Assembly (NCBI GenBank): GCA_945494785.1
Contig: CALYVN010000002.1
Span: 1 to 64,000, forward strand
Length of the DNA stretch: 64,000 bases
Direction of reading: 5' to 3'
Origin: an uncultured Alistipes sp.
GTDB taxonomy: Bacteria > Bacteroidota > Bacteroidia > Bacteroidales > Rikenellaceae
Shown one piece after another: positions 33,937 through 42,553 of this stretch. The notes under the pieces are model-generated. The model saw only the letters and a program-made list of their open reading frames with translations, was not told the origin of the DNA and ran no database searches. How positions within the stretch are numbered: the first letter of the stretch is position 1; every line of letters begins with the position of its first letter. Both the position numbers and the translations under genes were made by a program.

Positions 33937-35265
33937 ATGCAACAAATTGAAGCGTGGACGCTGATTCCTTTTGCGATTATGTTGCTCGTAATCGCCATTG
34001 CACCCCTTATCATCGAAGAGAGGTGGGAGAAGAATATCAACAAAATGATTTGCGTATTGGTGCTCTCGATTCCGACGGCATGCTATATGGCATATATCGG
34101 CTTGGGCGAAAAGATAGTTGAGCAACTGTTGTACGACTATCTGCCGTTTATCGTTTTGCTGGGTGCGCTCTTTGTGGTAACGGGCGGTATCCATATCAAA
34201 TATAATATGGTGGCGAATCCGCTCGTCAATACCATCGTGTTGTTCGTCGGTTTCAATCTGGCATCGTTTATCGGAACAACGGGCGCGGCGATGTTGCTGA
34301 TTCGTCCGCTGCTCGAAATCAACAAAAGCCGTCTCTACAAGGCGCATACCGTCTGCTTCTTCATCGCATTGGTGGCCAACTGCGGCGGAGTGTTGTCGCC
34401 GTTGGGCGATCCGCCGTTGTTTTTGCTCTATCTGCGCGGTGCGGAGTTCGATTGGTTCCGCTCGATGTTCCTCGAATGGGCATTTGTCGGCGGTGCGTTG
34501 CTGATAATATACAACATCGTAGACCACTTCTACTATCGCAAGGAACGGCGTATGCTTGCTGCCGACAAAGCCGTTGCGGGCGACGAGGAATCGAGCGAGT
34601 TGGACGAGCCTCTGCAACTTTCGATTGGCGGTGCGATAAATGTATTCTATGTGGCTGCAATCGTTACTGCCGTAGCACTCGTCAATCCGACGCATATCCC
34701 TGCCATGGGGGCAGAGGATGCTCCGCTTTATATCAAATTCCTGCGCGAAATCATATTGGTCGGCATCATTTTGCTTTCGCTCCTGACGACTTCGAAGCGT
34801 GTGCGCAAGGCCAACAACTTCTCGTGGGACCCTATCGAGGAGGTCGCCATATTGTTCATCGGCATATTTACCACGATGACCCCTGCGCTGATATTCCTTA
34901 ACATGCACGCTGCTTCGTTGGGCTTGTCCGAGCCTTGGCAATTTTTCTACTCGACGGGTCTGCTGTCGTCGTTTCTCGACAATGCACCCACTGCCGTTGC
35001 ATTCCATACGGTGGCGTTGGGCTTGCCTGCTGCCGACGGTGCCGTACTCGTGGCAGGTGTGTCGGAGCAACTGTTGAGGGCTATTGCATTGGGTGCGGTA
35101 TTCTTCGGTGCATTGACATATATAGGCAACGGCCCAAACTTTATGGTCAAGGCGATTGCCGAGAAGGAGGGTGTGAAGATGCCGTCGTTCCTCGGATATA
35201 TGTTCAAATTTTCGCTGATTGTTCTGTTGCCGATTTATGCGATAATGCAACTGATATTCTTTTAG
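33937..35265 (+). CDS. nhaD: Sodium:proton antiporter NhaD
   Basis: This 442-residue inner-membrane antiporter of the ion-transporter superfamily expels Na+ in exchange for protons. It has about a dozen membrane segments. The motifs include GGIHIKYNMVANPLVNTIVLF, GTTGAAMLLIRPLL, ANCGGVLSPLGDPPLFLLYLRG and SSFLDNAPTAVAFHTVALG, with the acidic and Asn residues conserved in NhaD. It probably has its own transcript. Confidence 0.92.
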   Translation: MQQIEAWTLIPFAIMLLVIAIAPLIIEERWEKNINKMICVLVLSIPTACYMAYIGLGEKIVEQLLYDYLPFIVLLGALFVVTGGIHIKYNMVANPLVNTIVLFVGFNLASFIGTTGAAMLLIRPLLEINKSRLYKAHTVCFFIALVANCGGVLSPLGDPPLFLLYLRGAEFDWFRSMFLEWAFVGGALLIIYNIVDHFYYRKERRMLAADKAVAGDEESSELDEPLQLSIGGAINVFYVAAIVTAVALVNPTHIPAMGAEDAPLYIKFLREIILVGIILLSLLTTSKRVRKANNFSWDPIEEVAILFIGIFTTMTPALIFLNMHAASLGLSEPWQFFYSTGLLSSFLDNAPTAVAFHTVALGLPAADGAVLVAGVSEQLLRAIALGAVFFGALTYIGNGPNFMVKAIAEKEGVKMPSFLGYMFKFSLIVLLPIYAIMQLIFF

Positions 35266-35273
35266 TCGGTCGC

Positions 35274-35564
35274 CTACCGTACCAAAATATCGGCAACCAG
35301 ATTTACTCCCGATTGGGCATTTATCGCCCTGACGAGAGCATCGCGCTGCATCATCAACTCTTTGCGCACGACGCCCGACTGCACGTGTACATGGAGCGTT
35401 CCTTTTACCAGACGCACTTGCAGGGTCTGTTCGGCTATGGCCGTACCGACCACCTTGCGCCAAGTCTCGGGCAGAGAGCCTTCGGCGATTTTTGCCCTGA
35501 TGTCGGGGCTGTTGAAAATTTCGTCGATATATTTCCCTATCGGTTGCGGGTCGGTGCGTTTCAT
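35274..35564 (-). CDS. DUF721 (DciA-like) protein
   Basis: The 96-residue protein MKRTDPQPIGKYIDEIFNSP has the DUF721 pattern TWRKVVGTAIAEQTLQVRLVKGTLHVHVQSGVVRKELM. DciA-type members help load the replicative helicase in bacteria lacking DnaC/DnaI, and this fits its place beside recF. Its ATG overlaps the recF stop in ATGA, so it is translationally coupled to recF. Confidence 0.88.
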   Translation of the reverse strand: MKRTDPQPIGKYIDEIFNSPDIRAKIAEGSLPETWRKVVGTAIAEQTLQVRLVKGTLHVHVQSGVVRKELMMQRDALVRAINAQSGVNLVADILVR

Positions 35565-36649
35565 TGCAGTACTTTTCCGTAATTTACATCGAATATCTTA
35601 TGCCGGCAACCCGAAGCGTCGAGCAGCCGTTTCATGCGCTCGTGATTGCAGTCGGTGATGAAAATCTGACCGAATCGTTCGGTTGCCACGATTTTCAGCA
35701 ACTCCGCCACACGTCCTTCGTCCAACTTGTCGAACACGTCGTCCAACAGCAAAATCGGTGTCTCGCCGAAACACTCGGTGATGATTCGGTATTGCGCAAG
35801 TTTCAACGCGATGATGAACGATTTTTGTTGCCCTTGCGAGCCGTATTTGCGCAACGGTAATCCGCCTATGCGGAACGACAAATCGTCGCGATGAATGCCT
35901 GAGGTCGTAAAGCCGTTTACTCGGTCGCGTTCGCGTGCCGAGAGCAGCAGTTCGGCCATCGGTGCGCTTTCCAACTCCGATTTGTATGTCAGTTCGACCT
36001 GCTCTCTGTCGCCCGACAACAAAGCGTAAAATTCGGCAACGGCAGGGTGGAGTGCTTCGGCTGTTTCGCGCCGTTTGGCATATATCTTTTCGCCTGCGGC
36101 AACAAGTTGCGCATCGTAAATCTGCAACATCTGCTCGTCGGCAGAGGTTTTCAGCAGTTTGTTGCGCTCGGCCAATACCGAATTGTACCTTATCATGGTG
36201 GCAAGGTATTCGTGGTCGAGTTGCGAGATGAAACTGTTGAGGTAACGGCGACGCTCCTCGGCAGCATCGCAAATCAAAGCGGTGTCGGCAGGCGAGACGA
36301 TGACGACGGGAATGAGACCGATGTGGTCGGAAAGCCGTTCGTATGCCTTGCCGTTGCGCTTGATTGTCTTGGCCGCGCCGCGTGTGAACGAACAACTTAT
36401 CTGCTCGCGCCGGCCTGCGGAGTTGAGATATTCGCCGTCGATAACGAAAAATTGTTCGCCATGCCTTACACACTGTCCGTCGCTCATGGGCAGAGAGGAT
36501 TTGCACATCGACAGATAGTAAATCGAGTCGATGATGTTGGTTTTGCACGTTCCGTTGTCGCCGACGAAACAGTTTATGCCCTCATCGAACGGCAATATCT
36601 CCTGCACGAGATTTTTGAAATTGATGAGCGATAGTTTTTTGAGCAGCAT
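35561..36649 (-). CDS. recF: DNA replication and repair protein RecF, with an altered Walker A
   Basis: RecF is an SMC-like ATPase that helps load RecA at gaps. The 362-residue protein has the right opening MLLKKLSLINFKNL, the signature/Q region PLRKYGSQGQQKSFIIALKLAQ and Walker B LLLDDVFDKLD. Walker A reads GDNGTCKTN (residues 30-38): the glycine just before the Lys, invariant in the P-loop, is Cys35, and a single G-to-T change from GGC would produce it. The rest of the gene is intact. Activity could be reduced; see findings. Confidence 0.95.
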   Translation of the reverse strand: MLLKKLSLINFKNLVQEILPFDEGINCFVGDNGTCKTNIIDSIYYLSMCKSSLPMSDGQCVRHGEQFFVIDGEYLNSAGRREQISCSFTRGAAKTIKRNGKAYERLSDHIGLIPVVIVSPADTALICDAAEERRRYLNSFISQLDHEYLATMIRYNSVLAERNKLLKTSADEQMLQIYDAQLVAAGEKIYAKRRETAEALHPAVAEFYALLSGDREQVELTYKSELESAPMAELLLSARERDRVNGFTTSGIHRDDLSFRIGGLPLRKYGSQGQQKSFIIALKLAQYRIITECFGETPILLLDDVFDKLDEGRVAELLKIVATERFGQIFITDCNHERMKRLLDASGCRHKIFDVNYGKVLQ

Positions 36650-36668
36650 TGCATTGTCCCTCCGAGGT

Positions 36669-36676
36669 CAAAAGTA
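36669..36676 (-). promoter_or_regulatory. TACTTTTG -7 box of recF
   Basis: TACTTTTG on the minus strand, 19 nt from the recF ATG. Confidence 0.65.
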
Positions 36677-36749
36677 CTAATTTTTGTCGAACAATCCGCC
36701 TGTGTTCAAAAAAAAGTGCGGCAATATCCGTTTATTGCATAAAAAAATG

Positions 36750-36757
36750 TATTTTTG
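36750..36757 (+). promoter_or_regulatory. TATTTTTG -7 box of the TPR gene
   Basis: TATTTTTG on the plus strand, 66 nt before the ATG at 36824, divergent from recF. Confidence 0.55.
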
Positions 36758-36823
36758 TCATTTGAATCGCACAATGCCGATTTAGCAATGCAATAAATAA
36801 TAAATTAAAAATAGTTACAAGTT

Positions 36824-37510
36824 ATGGCAAAAAACGAAACACGCGCACAAGAGGTTGCGGTAGCCGAAGCAGTAAGTCGCACCGAAACTTTTTTTGAAAA
36901 CAACGGCAAGAAGGTCGTAATCGCATTGGTTGTACTCGTATTGATTGTAGCGGCAGGTTACGCCTACAAGAAACTCGTTATCGACCGCAATGCCGAACGG
37001 GCAGCCGAACTTATCGTCGAGGCACAGTACAATTTCGAGGGAGCGACTCCCGATTATTCGCTCGCTCTCAACGGCGACGACAACGTGGCAGGTTTTCTGA
37101 ACGTGATAGAGCAGTACGGCTCCACTCCTGCCGGCAATCTTGCAAAGCACTATGCCGGTATTTGCTACCTTCGCTTGGGCGATAAGGAGAATGCCGCAAA
37201 GTATCTGGCGGATTACAAAGAGGTAGCGGGCATTCCTGCCGCTATCGTCAATGCGCAGAATTTGGGCTTGCGCGGCGATATCGCAGCCGACAACGGCGAC
37301 TATGCCGAAGCCGTGAAACTTTACAAGAAGGCTGTCGCTGCATCGGACAACGAATTTACCGCTCCGCTCTACCTCTATAAAGAGGGTTTGGCTCTGATTG
37401 CCTTGGGCAACAAGGATGAAGCGGTAAAGTGCTTGGAGCGCATTTCGACGGAGTATCCGTCTGCGGTCGAGGCTCGCGAAGCAGAGAAACTGCTCGGTGC
37501 AACGGAATAA
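36824..37510 (+). CDS. Membrane-anchored tetratricopeptide-repeat protein
   Basis: This 228-residue protein has a short cytoplasmic N-terminus, one membrane segment (KKVVIALVVLVLIVAAGYAYKKL, about 29-51) and three to four TPR-like helical pairs outside (for example GNLAKHYAGICYLRLGDKENAAKYL). The layout resembles YfgM, a periplasmic TPR partner of chaperones or the translocon, but similarity is only general. It lies 30 nt before a lumazine-synthase-like gene, a pairing I recall from Bacteroidales genomes. Confidence 0.8.
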   Translation: MAKNETRAQEVAVAEAVSRTETFFENNGKKVVIALVVLVLIVAAGYAYKKLVIDRNAERAAELIVEAQYNFEGATPDYSLALNGDDNVAGFLNVIEQYGSTPAGNLAKHYAGICYLRLGDKENAAKYLADYKEVAGIPAAIVNAQNLGLRGDIAADNGDYAEAVKLYKKAVAASDNEFTAPLYLYKEGLALIALGNKDEAVKCLERISTEYPSAVEAREAEKLLGATE

Positions 37511-37540
37511 CGCGGCATACAGACTAATTTTACTCCCGCC

Positions 37541-37957
37541 ATGTTGTCTCCGTCAGAGGTACGTTTGGGTATAGTAGTGGTCAGAAATCGACATCGTCAT
37601 ATTCTCGATGTCGTAAAGGATGTCTATACTCCGTTGTTGCGTCGCGGATGTCAGGAGTCGAATCTGCAACTGAAATATGTGCCGACCGATTTCGATATTA
37701 CGCTCGGCGTGCTGTTCTTTGCCGAATATACGGATGTGGACGGCGTGATAGTCGTCGGGGACGGATACGATGCAACGGTGGCAAAATCGGTACTGGATTT
37801 GCAGATACAGTGGAATATGCCTGTCGAATACCGTTTCGACGGAGCCGATACGGGCGACGGTTGCCACGTGGTAGAGATGGTGCAGTTGCAGAGCGAAATG
37901 GTCGCCGATGTTCCGGAGGAGAAGACGCCCGCTTCGCGCCGCGAGAGTATCAACTAA
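37541..37957 (+). CDS. Degenerate lumazine-synthase-like protein
   Basis: The 138-aa product opens VRLGIVVVRNRHRHILDVVKDVYTPLLRRG, like the first strand and helix of 6,7-dimethyl-8-ribityllumazine synthase, then has KYVPTDFDITLGVLFFAEYTDVDGVIVVGDGYDATVAKSVLDLQIQ, which follows the synthase order (the strand before the substrate loop, then the substrate strand). The catalytic segment that normally reads RGxTxHFExV is VVGDGYDATVAKS with no His. The last ~35 residues are unlike the enzyme. A ribH-derived protein that has lost its activity is the best reading; an unrelated Rossmann-like fold cannot be ruled out. Confidence 0.55.
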   Translation: MLSPSEVRLGIVVVRNRHRHILDVVKDVYTPLLRRGCQESNLQLKYVPTDFDITLGVLFFAEYTDVDGVIVVGDGYDATVAKSVLDLQIQWNMPVEYRFDGADTGDGCHVVEMVQLQSEMVADVPEEKTPASRRESIN

Positions 37958-38027
37958 CGGTGCGTGACAATCGCAAACTGTTGCGTTACGCTCGGATTGG
38001 TTTGCACGCCTTGACAGGGGGTGAAAA

Positions 38028-38066
38028 ATAGAGGGTCGGTGTTGATAACCGACCCTCTTTTTGTGC
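38028..38066 (+). terminator. Terminator of the TPR/lumazine-synthase-like unit
   Basis: AGAGGGTCGGT/ACCGACCCTCT is a perfect 11-bp stem, loop GTTGATA, followed by TTTTTG. The remaining ~190 bases up to the tRNA gene hold the tRNA promoter and nothing else recognisable. Confidence 0.88.
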
Positions 38067-38178
38067 CTTGTCCGACGATATTGCAGCCTTCATCGGCGCG
38101 TTGCAGGTCAATCTGTGGGTGCGATGCGATATTTTTTCAATAAAATGCCCGCTATTTTTGCAGAATAAAAATTTTTAT

Positions 38179-38186
38179 TACCTTTG
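38179..38186 (+). promoter_or_regulatory. TACCTTTG -7 box of tRNA-Leu
   Basis: TACCTTTG has a TTTTTGC (-33-like) stretch 20 nt upstream, the best-matched full promoter in the window. The tRNA starts 25 nt downstream. Confidence 0.75.
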
Positions 38187-38211
38187 CACTCGCTTTACTT
38201 GTAAAGCCGAA

Positions 38212-38295
38212 GCCCAGATGGCGGAATCGGTAGACGCGCTGGTCTCAAACACCAGTAGGTTCACCCCTGTGCCGGTTCGACCCCGGCTCTGGGTA
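38212..38295 (+). tRNA. tRNA-Leu (anticodon CAA)
   Basis: GCCCAGA pairs with TCTGGGT to form the acceptor stem, CTGGT/ACCAG is the anticodon stem with loop CTCAAAC (anticodon CAA), a long variable arm (TAGGTTCACCCCTGT) marks a class II tRNA, and GCCGGTTCGACCCCGGC is the T arm. No CCA is encoded. It reads UUG codons. Confidence 0.96.
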
Positions 38296-38298
38296 CAG

Positions 38299-38350
38299 AG
38301 ATAAATCGGTAACAATCTGTGTTATACAGTGTTACCGATTTATCTTTTGT
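38299..38350. terminator. Terminator shared by tRNA-Leu and the HAD/aroB operon
   Basis: AGATAAATCGGTAAC/GTTACCGATTTATCT is a 15-bp perfect stem. The plus strand continues TTTTGTGTTTTT; the minus strand continues CTGTACCC, so it serves the tRNA better. Confidence 0.82.
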
Positions 38351-38360
38351 GTTTTTGGCG

Positions 38361-39035
38361 TTATTTTGTCCGCTTTTTCAACGCTTCGGCGAGCGAAGCC
38401 AATGTCATGCCCGTAAAATCCTTGACGACAATGTCTGCTCCTGCATCGGCGAGTACCTTGGCGGGCAGGGTGGTGGTGATGCCCACTGCGGCGCAACCTG
38501 CTGCACAAGCAGCCTCTATACCTGGGATGCCGTCCTCGAACACCACGCAATCGGTAGGTGCGAGATTGAGCCGTTCGCAGGCTTTGAGGAATATCTCGGG
38601 GTCGGGTTTGCAGTGTGTTACGTCGTCGGCACAGACGCAGGCTGCAATGCGGTCGTGCAGATTGGTCTCGCGCATGATGAACTCCACGTTGATACGCGGA
38701 CCTGCCGAGCCTATGGCGCACTTTATGCCGCTGTGTACCGCCTCGTCGAGCAGCGTGTCGAGACCGTCGGTAAGGCAGACGTGTCCCGAATAGAGTTCGC
38801 GGTAAATATCCTCCTTCTCCTTGACCAGAAAATCGCAACCGTAACGAGCCAGCGTCTCGGCATCGACGATTTCGGGGAAGATGTCGAAGGTGTTCCAACC
38901 GTAATAGCGCGAATCGACAGGTCGCAAAAATTTGTAGCCATGGCGTCGTGCCTGCTCGTCGAAAGCGGCGAAATGGTACGCTATGTTGTCTATGAGCGTG
39001 CCATCCATGTCGAAGATAAAGCCTTTGATATTCAT
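38361..39035 (-). CDS. HAD-superfamily phosphatase (beta-PGM/phosphoglycolate-type)
   Basis: This 224-residue HAD hydrolase of subfamily IA has motif I FIFDMDGTLIDN (two catalytic Asp), a C1 helical cap, motif II AIGSAGPR, motif III Lys in CKPDPEIFLKACE and motif IV VVFEDGIPGIEAA. Substrates in this group include beta-phosphoglucomutase intermediates and small sugar phosphates; the exact one cannot be told here. The start at 39035 (not the TTG at 39047) lies 4 nt after the aroB stop, indicating an operon. Confidence 0.9.
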   Translation of the reverse strand: MNIKGFIFDMDGTLIDNIAYHFAAFDEQARRHGYKFLRPVDSRYYGWNTFDIFPEIVDAETLARYGCDFLVKEKEDIYRELYSGHVCLTDGLDTLLDEAVHSGIKCAIGSAGPRINVEFIMRETNLHDRIAACVCADDVTHCKPDPEIFLKACERLNLAPTDCVVFEDGIPGIEAACAAGCAAVGITTTLPAKVLADAGADIVVKDFTGMTLASLAEALKKRTK

Positions 39036-39039
39036 TGTA

Positions 39040-40056
39040 TCATGCAAATAGTTCTCTGATTGAATCGAATGTTTCGGGATAGACGCTTACCTTGCCGATA
39101 GCCGTAGGTAGGACGATGTACAGACGGTCGCCGATACGCTTTTTGTCCTTGCGCATCGCATCGAGCAACTGCTCCATGTCTGCCGGCAAATCGGTCGAGA
39201 AGCCGTAGCGGTGCAACAGCGATGGGATGCGCTCGGTATCTCGGCGGTCGAGCAATCCGATGCGGTACGCTTTCTCTGCCATCTTGTGCAGCCCTATGGC
39301 GACCGCTTCGCCATGGCTGTATTGCGGTGCGCATCGCTCGATTGCATGCGCCAACGTGTGGCCGAGATTGAGTTTGCGGCGTTCGCCCTGCTCGGTCGCG
39401 TCGCGTGCCACAATCTCCGCTTTGACCCTTACGGCGGCCTCGATGATGCGTTCGGTTATGGCGGAGCAGGTTCTCAATTGTTGGAAAGAGAGGTTTTCGA
39501 GCAACTCGAAAAGATCTTTATCGCCTATTATCGCAGCCTTTACGACCTCTGCCAATCCGGAGCGAAATTCGCAATCGGGCAATGTCCGCAACAATGCGAC
39601 ATCGCAGACGACGAATCGCGGTTGGGCGAATGTGCCGACCATATTTTTGTATCCCTCGAAATCCACGCCGTTTTTGCCGCCTATCGCCGCATCGACCATG
39701 CCGAGCAGGGTAGTCGGAACGAAGCCGAACGGAATGCCCCGCATATATGTCGAAGCGACGAAACCCGCCATGTCGGTAACCACTCCTCCGCCGATGCCGA
39801 GTACGAACGACGACCGGTCTGCTTCGCGCTCGACCAATTCGGCATACAGCCGCTCGGCAGTGCGCAGGCTCTTTGCCTGTTCGCCTGCGGGGAGCAGAAT
39901 ATGCTCGAAAGGGGCAAGTAGTTCGGGATGCGCTCTGCCTACATTTTCGTCGGCAACGGCAATTACCCGCATACCTGCCGTGAGTTTCGGCAACAGTCGG
40001 GTCGCAGAGCCTGTGTACAACAGGCTGTCGTCCGTTATTTTAATGGTTTTGCTCAT
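39040..40056 (-). CDS. aroB: 3-Dehydroquinate synthase
   Basis: AroB makes 3-dehydroquinate from DAHP in the shikimate pathway. The 338-residue protein has the NAD-binding FVLGIGGGVVTDMAGFVASTYMRG, PTTLLGMVDAAIGGKNGVDF and the metal-binding LNLGHTLAHAIE. The track start was trimmed to the ATG at 40056, 36 nt below a -7 box. It partners with the DAHP synthase-mutase at 31992 in the same pathway, though on a separate transcript. Confidence 0.97.
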   Translation of the reverse strand: MSKTIKITDDSLLYTGSATRLLPKLTAGMRVIAVADENVGRAHPELLAPFEHILLPAGEQAKSLRTAERLYAELVEREADRSSFVLGIGGGVVTDMAGFVASTYMRGIPFGFVPTTLLGMVDAAIGGKNGVDFEGYKNMVGTFAQPRFVVCDVALLRTLPDCEFRSGLAEVVKAAIIGDKDLFELLENLSFQQLRTCSAITERIIEAAVRVKAEIVARDATEQGERRKLNLGHTLAHAIERCAPQYSHGEAVAIGLHKMAEKAYRIGLLDRRDTERIPSLLHRYGFSTDLPADMEQLLDAMRKDKKRIGDRLYIVLPTAIGKVSVYPETFDSIRELFA

Positions 40057-40091
40057 GCTTGGGACGGTCGGTAATCGGTTGAATAGTTGAA

Positions 40092-40099
40092 CAAAAATA
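40092..40099 (-). promoter_or_regulatory. TATTTTTG -7 box of aroB
   Basis: TATTTTTG on the minus strand, 35 nt from the aroB ATG; divergent from the typA box 23 bp away. Confidence 0.62.
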
Positions 40100-40122
40100 G
40101 AACATTTTTGCAAACTAATTGT

Positions 40123-40130
40123 TACCTTTG
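40123..40130 (+). promoter_or_regulatory. TACCTTTG -7 box of typA
   Basis: TACCTTTG lies 20 nt before the typA ATG. Confidence 0.72.
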
Positions 40131-40150
40131 CGCAATAATTTGATTTCTGT

Positions 40151-41956
40151 ATGCAAAAACTGCGCAATATCGCCATCATCGCCCATGTCGATCACGGCAA
40201 GACGACACTTGTGGACAAGATGATTATGGCGGGACATCTGCTTCGTGAAAATTCGGCGAAAAACAACGGCGATTTGATTCTCGACAACAACGACCTCGAA
40301 CGCGAGCGTGGCATCACCATCCTCTCCAAAAACGTGTCGGTAATATATAAGGATTATAAAATCAACATAATCGATACTCCGGGTCATGCCGATTTCGGCG
40401 GCGAGGTGGAGCGTGTGTTGAACATGTGCGACGGCGTGCTGCTGCTGGTCGATGCCTTCGAGGGTACGATGCCGCAGACGAGGTTCGTGTTGCAGAAGGC
40501 GTTGGCTTTGGGCAAGAAGCCGATTGTCGTAATCAACAAGGTCGATAAGCCGAATTGCCGTCCCGAAGTGGTGAACGAACAGGTGTTCGATTTGATGTTC
40601 ACTCTCAATGCGACGGAGGAGCAACTCGACTACAAAACCATCTATGGCTCGGCAAAGCAGGGCTGGATGTCGCACAAGTCCAACGAAAAGACCGACTCCA
40701 TCACACCGTTGCTCGATGCCATCATCGACGATATTCCTGAACCTGCCGTTGTCGAGGGTACTCCGCAACTGCTTATCACCTCGCTCGAATATTCGCCATA
40801 CGTCGGTCGGATTGCCGTAGGCAAACTGACGCGCGGCGAGTTGCATGCGGGCGAGAACGTAACGCTTGCCAAACGCGACGGGCAGACGATGATAAAGACC
40901 AAAATCCGCGATTTGATGGTCTTCGACGGCTTGGGCAAAAAGAGGGTCGATTCGGTGCAGTGCGGCGAGATTTGCGCCATGGTCGGCATCGACGGTTTCG
41001 AAATCGGCGATACGGTTTGCGACTACGACAATCCCGAGCCGCTGCCTCCGATTGCAATCGACGAGCCGACGATGTCGATGCTCTTTACAATCAACAATTC
41101 GCCATTTTTCGGTCGCGACGGCAAATTCGTTACCTCTCGCCATATCAAAGAGCGTTTGGACCGCGAGTTGGAGAAGAATCTGGCTTTGCGTGTCGAGGCG
41201 GGAGCCAATGCCGATTCGTTCATAGTCTATGGTCGCGGCGTGCTGCATCTGTCGGTGCTTATCGAGACCATGCGTCGTGAGGGATACGAGTTGCAGGTCG
41301 GTCAGCCGAAGGTTATCATCAAGGAGATTGACGGCAAAAAGTGCGAGCCGATAGAGGAGATGACCATCGATTGTCCCGACGAAGCAGCCGGTACGGTTAT
41401 CGAATTGACGACCAAGCGCAAGGGTATGCTTACCAACATGGAATCGAACAACGGTCGCACGCGGTTGGAGTTCGACATCCCTTCGCGCGGCATCATAGGT
41501 CTGCGTTCGAACATGCTTACCGCTACGGCGGGCGAAGCGATTATGTCGCACCGCTTAAAGGGTTTCGAACCCTATGTCGGCGATATAGAGATGCGTACCA
41601 ACGGCTCGATTATTGCATCGGAAACGGGTACGGCATACGCCTATTCGATAGACAAGTTGCAGGACAGAGGCCGTTTCTTCATCTCGCCTATGGAGGAGGT
41701 CTATATGGGTCAGGTCATCGGCGAACATACGCGCAGCAACGACATTACTGTCAATGTTACCAAAGCCAAACAACTGACCAACATGCGTGCTTCGGGCTCG
41801 GACGACAAGGCTGTCATAGTTCCGCCGAAGGTCTTCTCGCTCGAAGAGGCGTTGGAGTATATCAAGGAGGATGAATATGTCGAGGTTACTCCGAAGGCTA
41901 TGCGCCTGCGCAAGATACTGCTGAACGAGATTGATCGCAAACGTGCCGCAAAATAG
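40151..41956 (+). CDS. typA: Translational GTPase TypA/BipA
   Basis: This 601-residue ribosome-binding GTPase helps 50S assembly and stress adaptation. It opens RNIAIIAHVDHGKTTLVDKM (G1), has ERERGITILSKN (switch I), DTPGHADFGGEVERV (G3), NKVDKP (G4) and the TypA-typical C-terminal domain GLRSNMLTATAGEAIMSHRLKGFEPY. rpiB follows after 28 nt. Confidence 0.98.
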   Translation: MQKLRNIAIIAHVDHGKTTLVDKMIMAGHLLRENSAKNNGDLILDNNDLERERGITILSKNVSVIYKDYKINIIDTPGHADFGGEVERVLNMCDGVLLLVDAFEGTMPQTRFVLQKALALGKKPIVVINKVDKPNCRPEVVNEQVFDLMFTLNATEEQLDYKTIYGSAKQGWMSHKSNEKTDSITPLLDAIIDDIPEPAVVEGTPQLLITSLEYSPYVGRIAVGKLTRGELHAGENVTLAKRDGQTMIKTKIRDLMVFDGLGKKRVDSVQCGEICAMVGIDGFEIGDTVCDYDNPEPLPPIAIDEPTMSMLFTINNSPFFGRDGKFVTSRHIKERLDRELEKNLALRVEAGANADSFIVYGRGVLHLSVLIETMRREGYELQVGQPKVIIKEIDGKKCEPIEEMTIDCPDEAAGTVIELTTKRKGMLTNMESNNGRTRLEFDIPSRGIIGLRSNMLTATAGEAIMSHRLKGFEPYVGDIEMRTNGSIIASETGTAYAYSIDKLQDRGRFFISPMEEVYMGQVIGEHTRSNDITVNVTKAKQLTNMRASGSDDKAVIVPPKVFSLEEALEYIKEDEYVEVTPKAMRLRKILLNEIDRKRAAK

Positions 41957-41984
41957 TTGCAAACAACCAAAAACAACCGGACCT

Positions 41985-42437
41985 ATGAATAAGAAAATCG
42001 GAATTGCCAACGACCATGCAGGCTATGAATTGAAGGAACTGCTTACGGGTTATCTCTCGACCAAAGGGTATGAGGTCTTCGACTTCGGTTGCAATTCGCC
42101 CGAGAGTTGCGACTATCCCGATTATGCGCATCCGCTTGCCGATGCACTCGAAGCGGGCGAATTTCCGCGTGCCGTAGCCATCTGCGGCTCGGGCGAGGGT
42201 ATGGCAATCACGCTGAACAAACATCAGAAAGTGCGTGCAAGTCTCTGCTGGTTGCCCGAGATAGCCGCTATCACCCGTCGGCATAACGATTCGAACGTGT
42301 TGGTGCTGCCTTCGCGTTTTATCGATAACGAGACGGCGATAGCAATACTCGATACATGGCTCTCGACCGCATTTGACAAGGACGAGCCGCGTCATCGTCG
42401 CCGTATTGCCAAAATCCCCGTGCGGGAAATCGAATAG
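41985..42437 (+). CDS. rpiB: Ribose-5-phosphate isomerase B
   Basis: RpiB interconverts ribose-5-phosphate and ribulose-5-phosphate. The 150-residue protein starts MNKKIGIANDHAGYELKELL and has the active-site Cys in AVAICGSGEGMAITLNKH, plus RHNDSNVLVLPSRFI. The start at 41985 was chosen over 41931 because the latter lies inside typA. It is the second gene of the typA operon. Confidence 0.95.
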   Translation: MNKKIGIANDHAGYELKELLTGYLSTKGYEVFDFGCNSPESCDYPDYAHPLADALEAGEFPRAVAICGSGEGMAITLNKHQKVRASLCWLPEIAAITRRHNDSNVLVLPSRFIDNETAIAILDTWLSTAFDKDEPRHRRRIAKIPVREIE

Positions 42438-42440
42438 CCG

Positions 42441-42478
42441 GCTTGCCTGCAAATTCCTTGCTTACAGGCGTGTTTTTT
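42441..42478 (+). terminator. Possible terminator after rpiB
   Basis: GCCTG and CAGGC pair across a 15-nt loop, followed by GTGTTTTTT; the stem is short. Confidence 0.45.
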
Positions 42479-42511
42479 ACCGCAAATTGTTTGGAATTGA
42501 GAAAATTTCGA

Positions 42512-42519
42512 TATATTTG
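42512..42519 (+). promoter_or_regulatory. TATATTTG -7 box of cassette C
   Basis: TATATTTG with a TTTGGA stretch about 19 nt upstream lies 34 nt before the peptide ATG. Confidence 0.72.
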
Positions 42520-42553
42520 CGGTAGATAGGCATGTATTTTAATCCTTAGTAAT

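Noticed and set aside
33715-35463. 582-aa minus-strand ORF antisense to nhaD
   Set aside because: Low-complexity Arg/Gln/His-rich translation with no motif; nhaD on the other strand is convincing.
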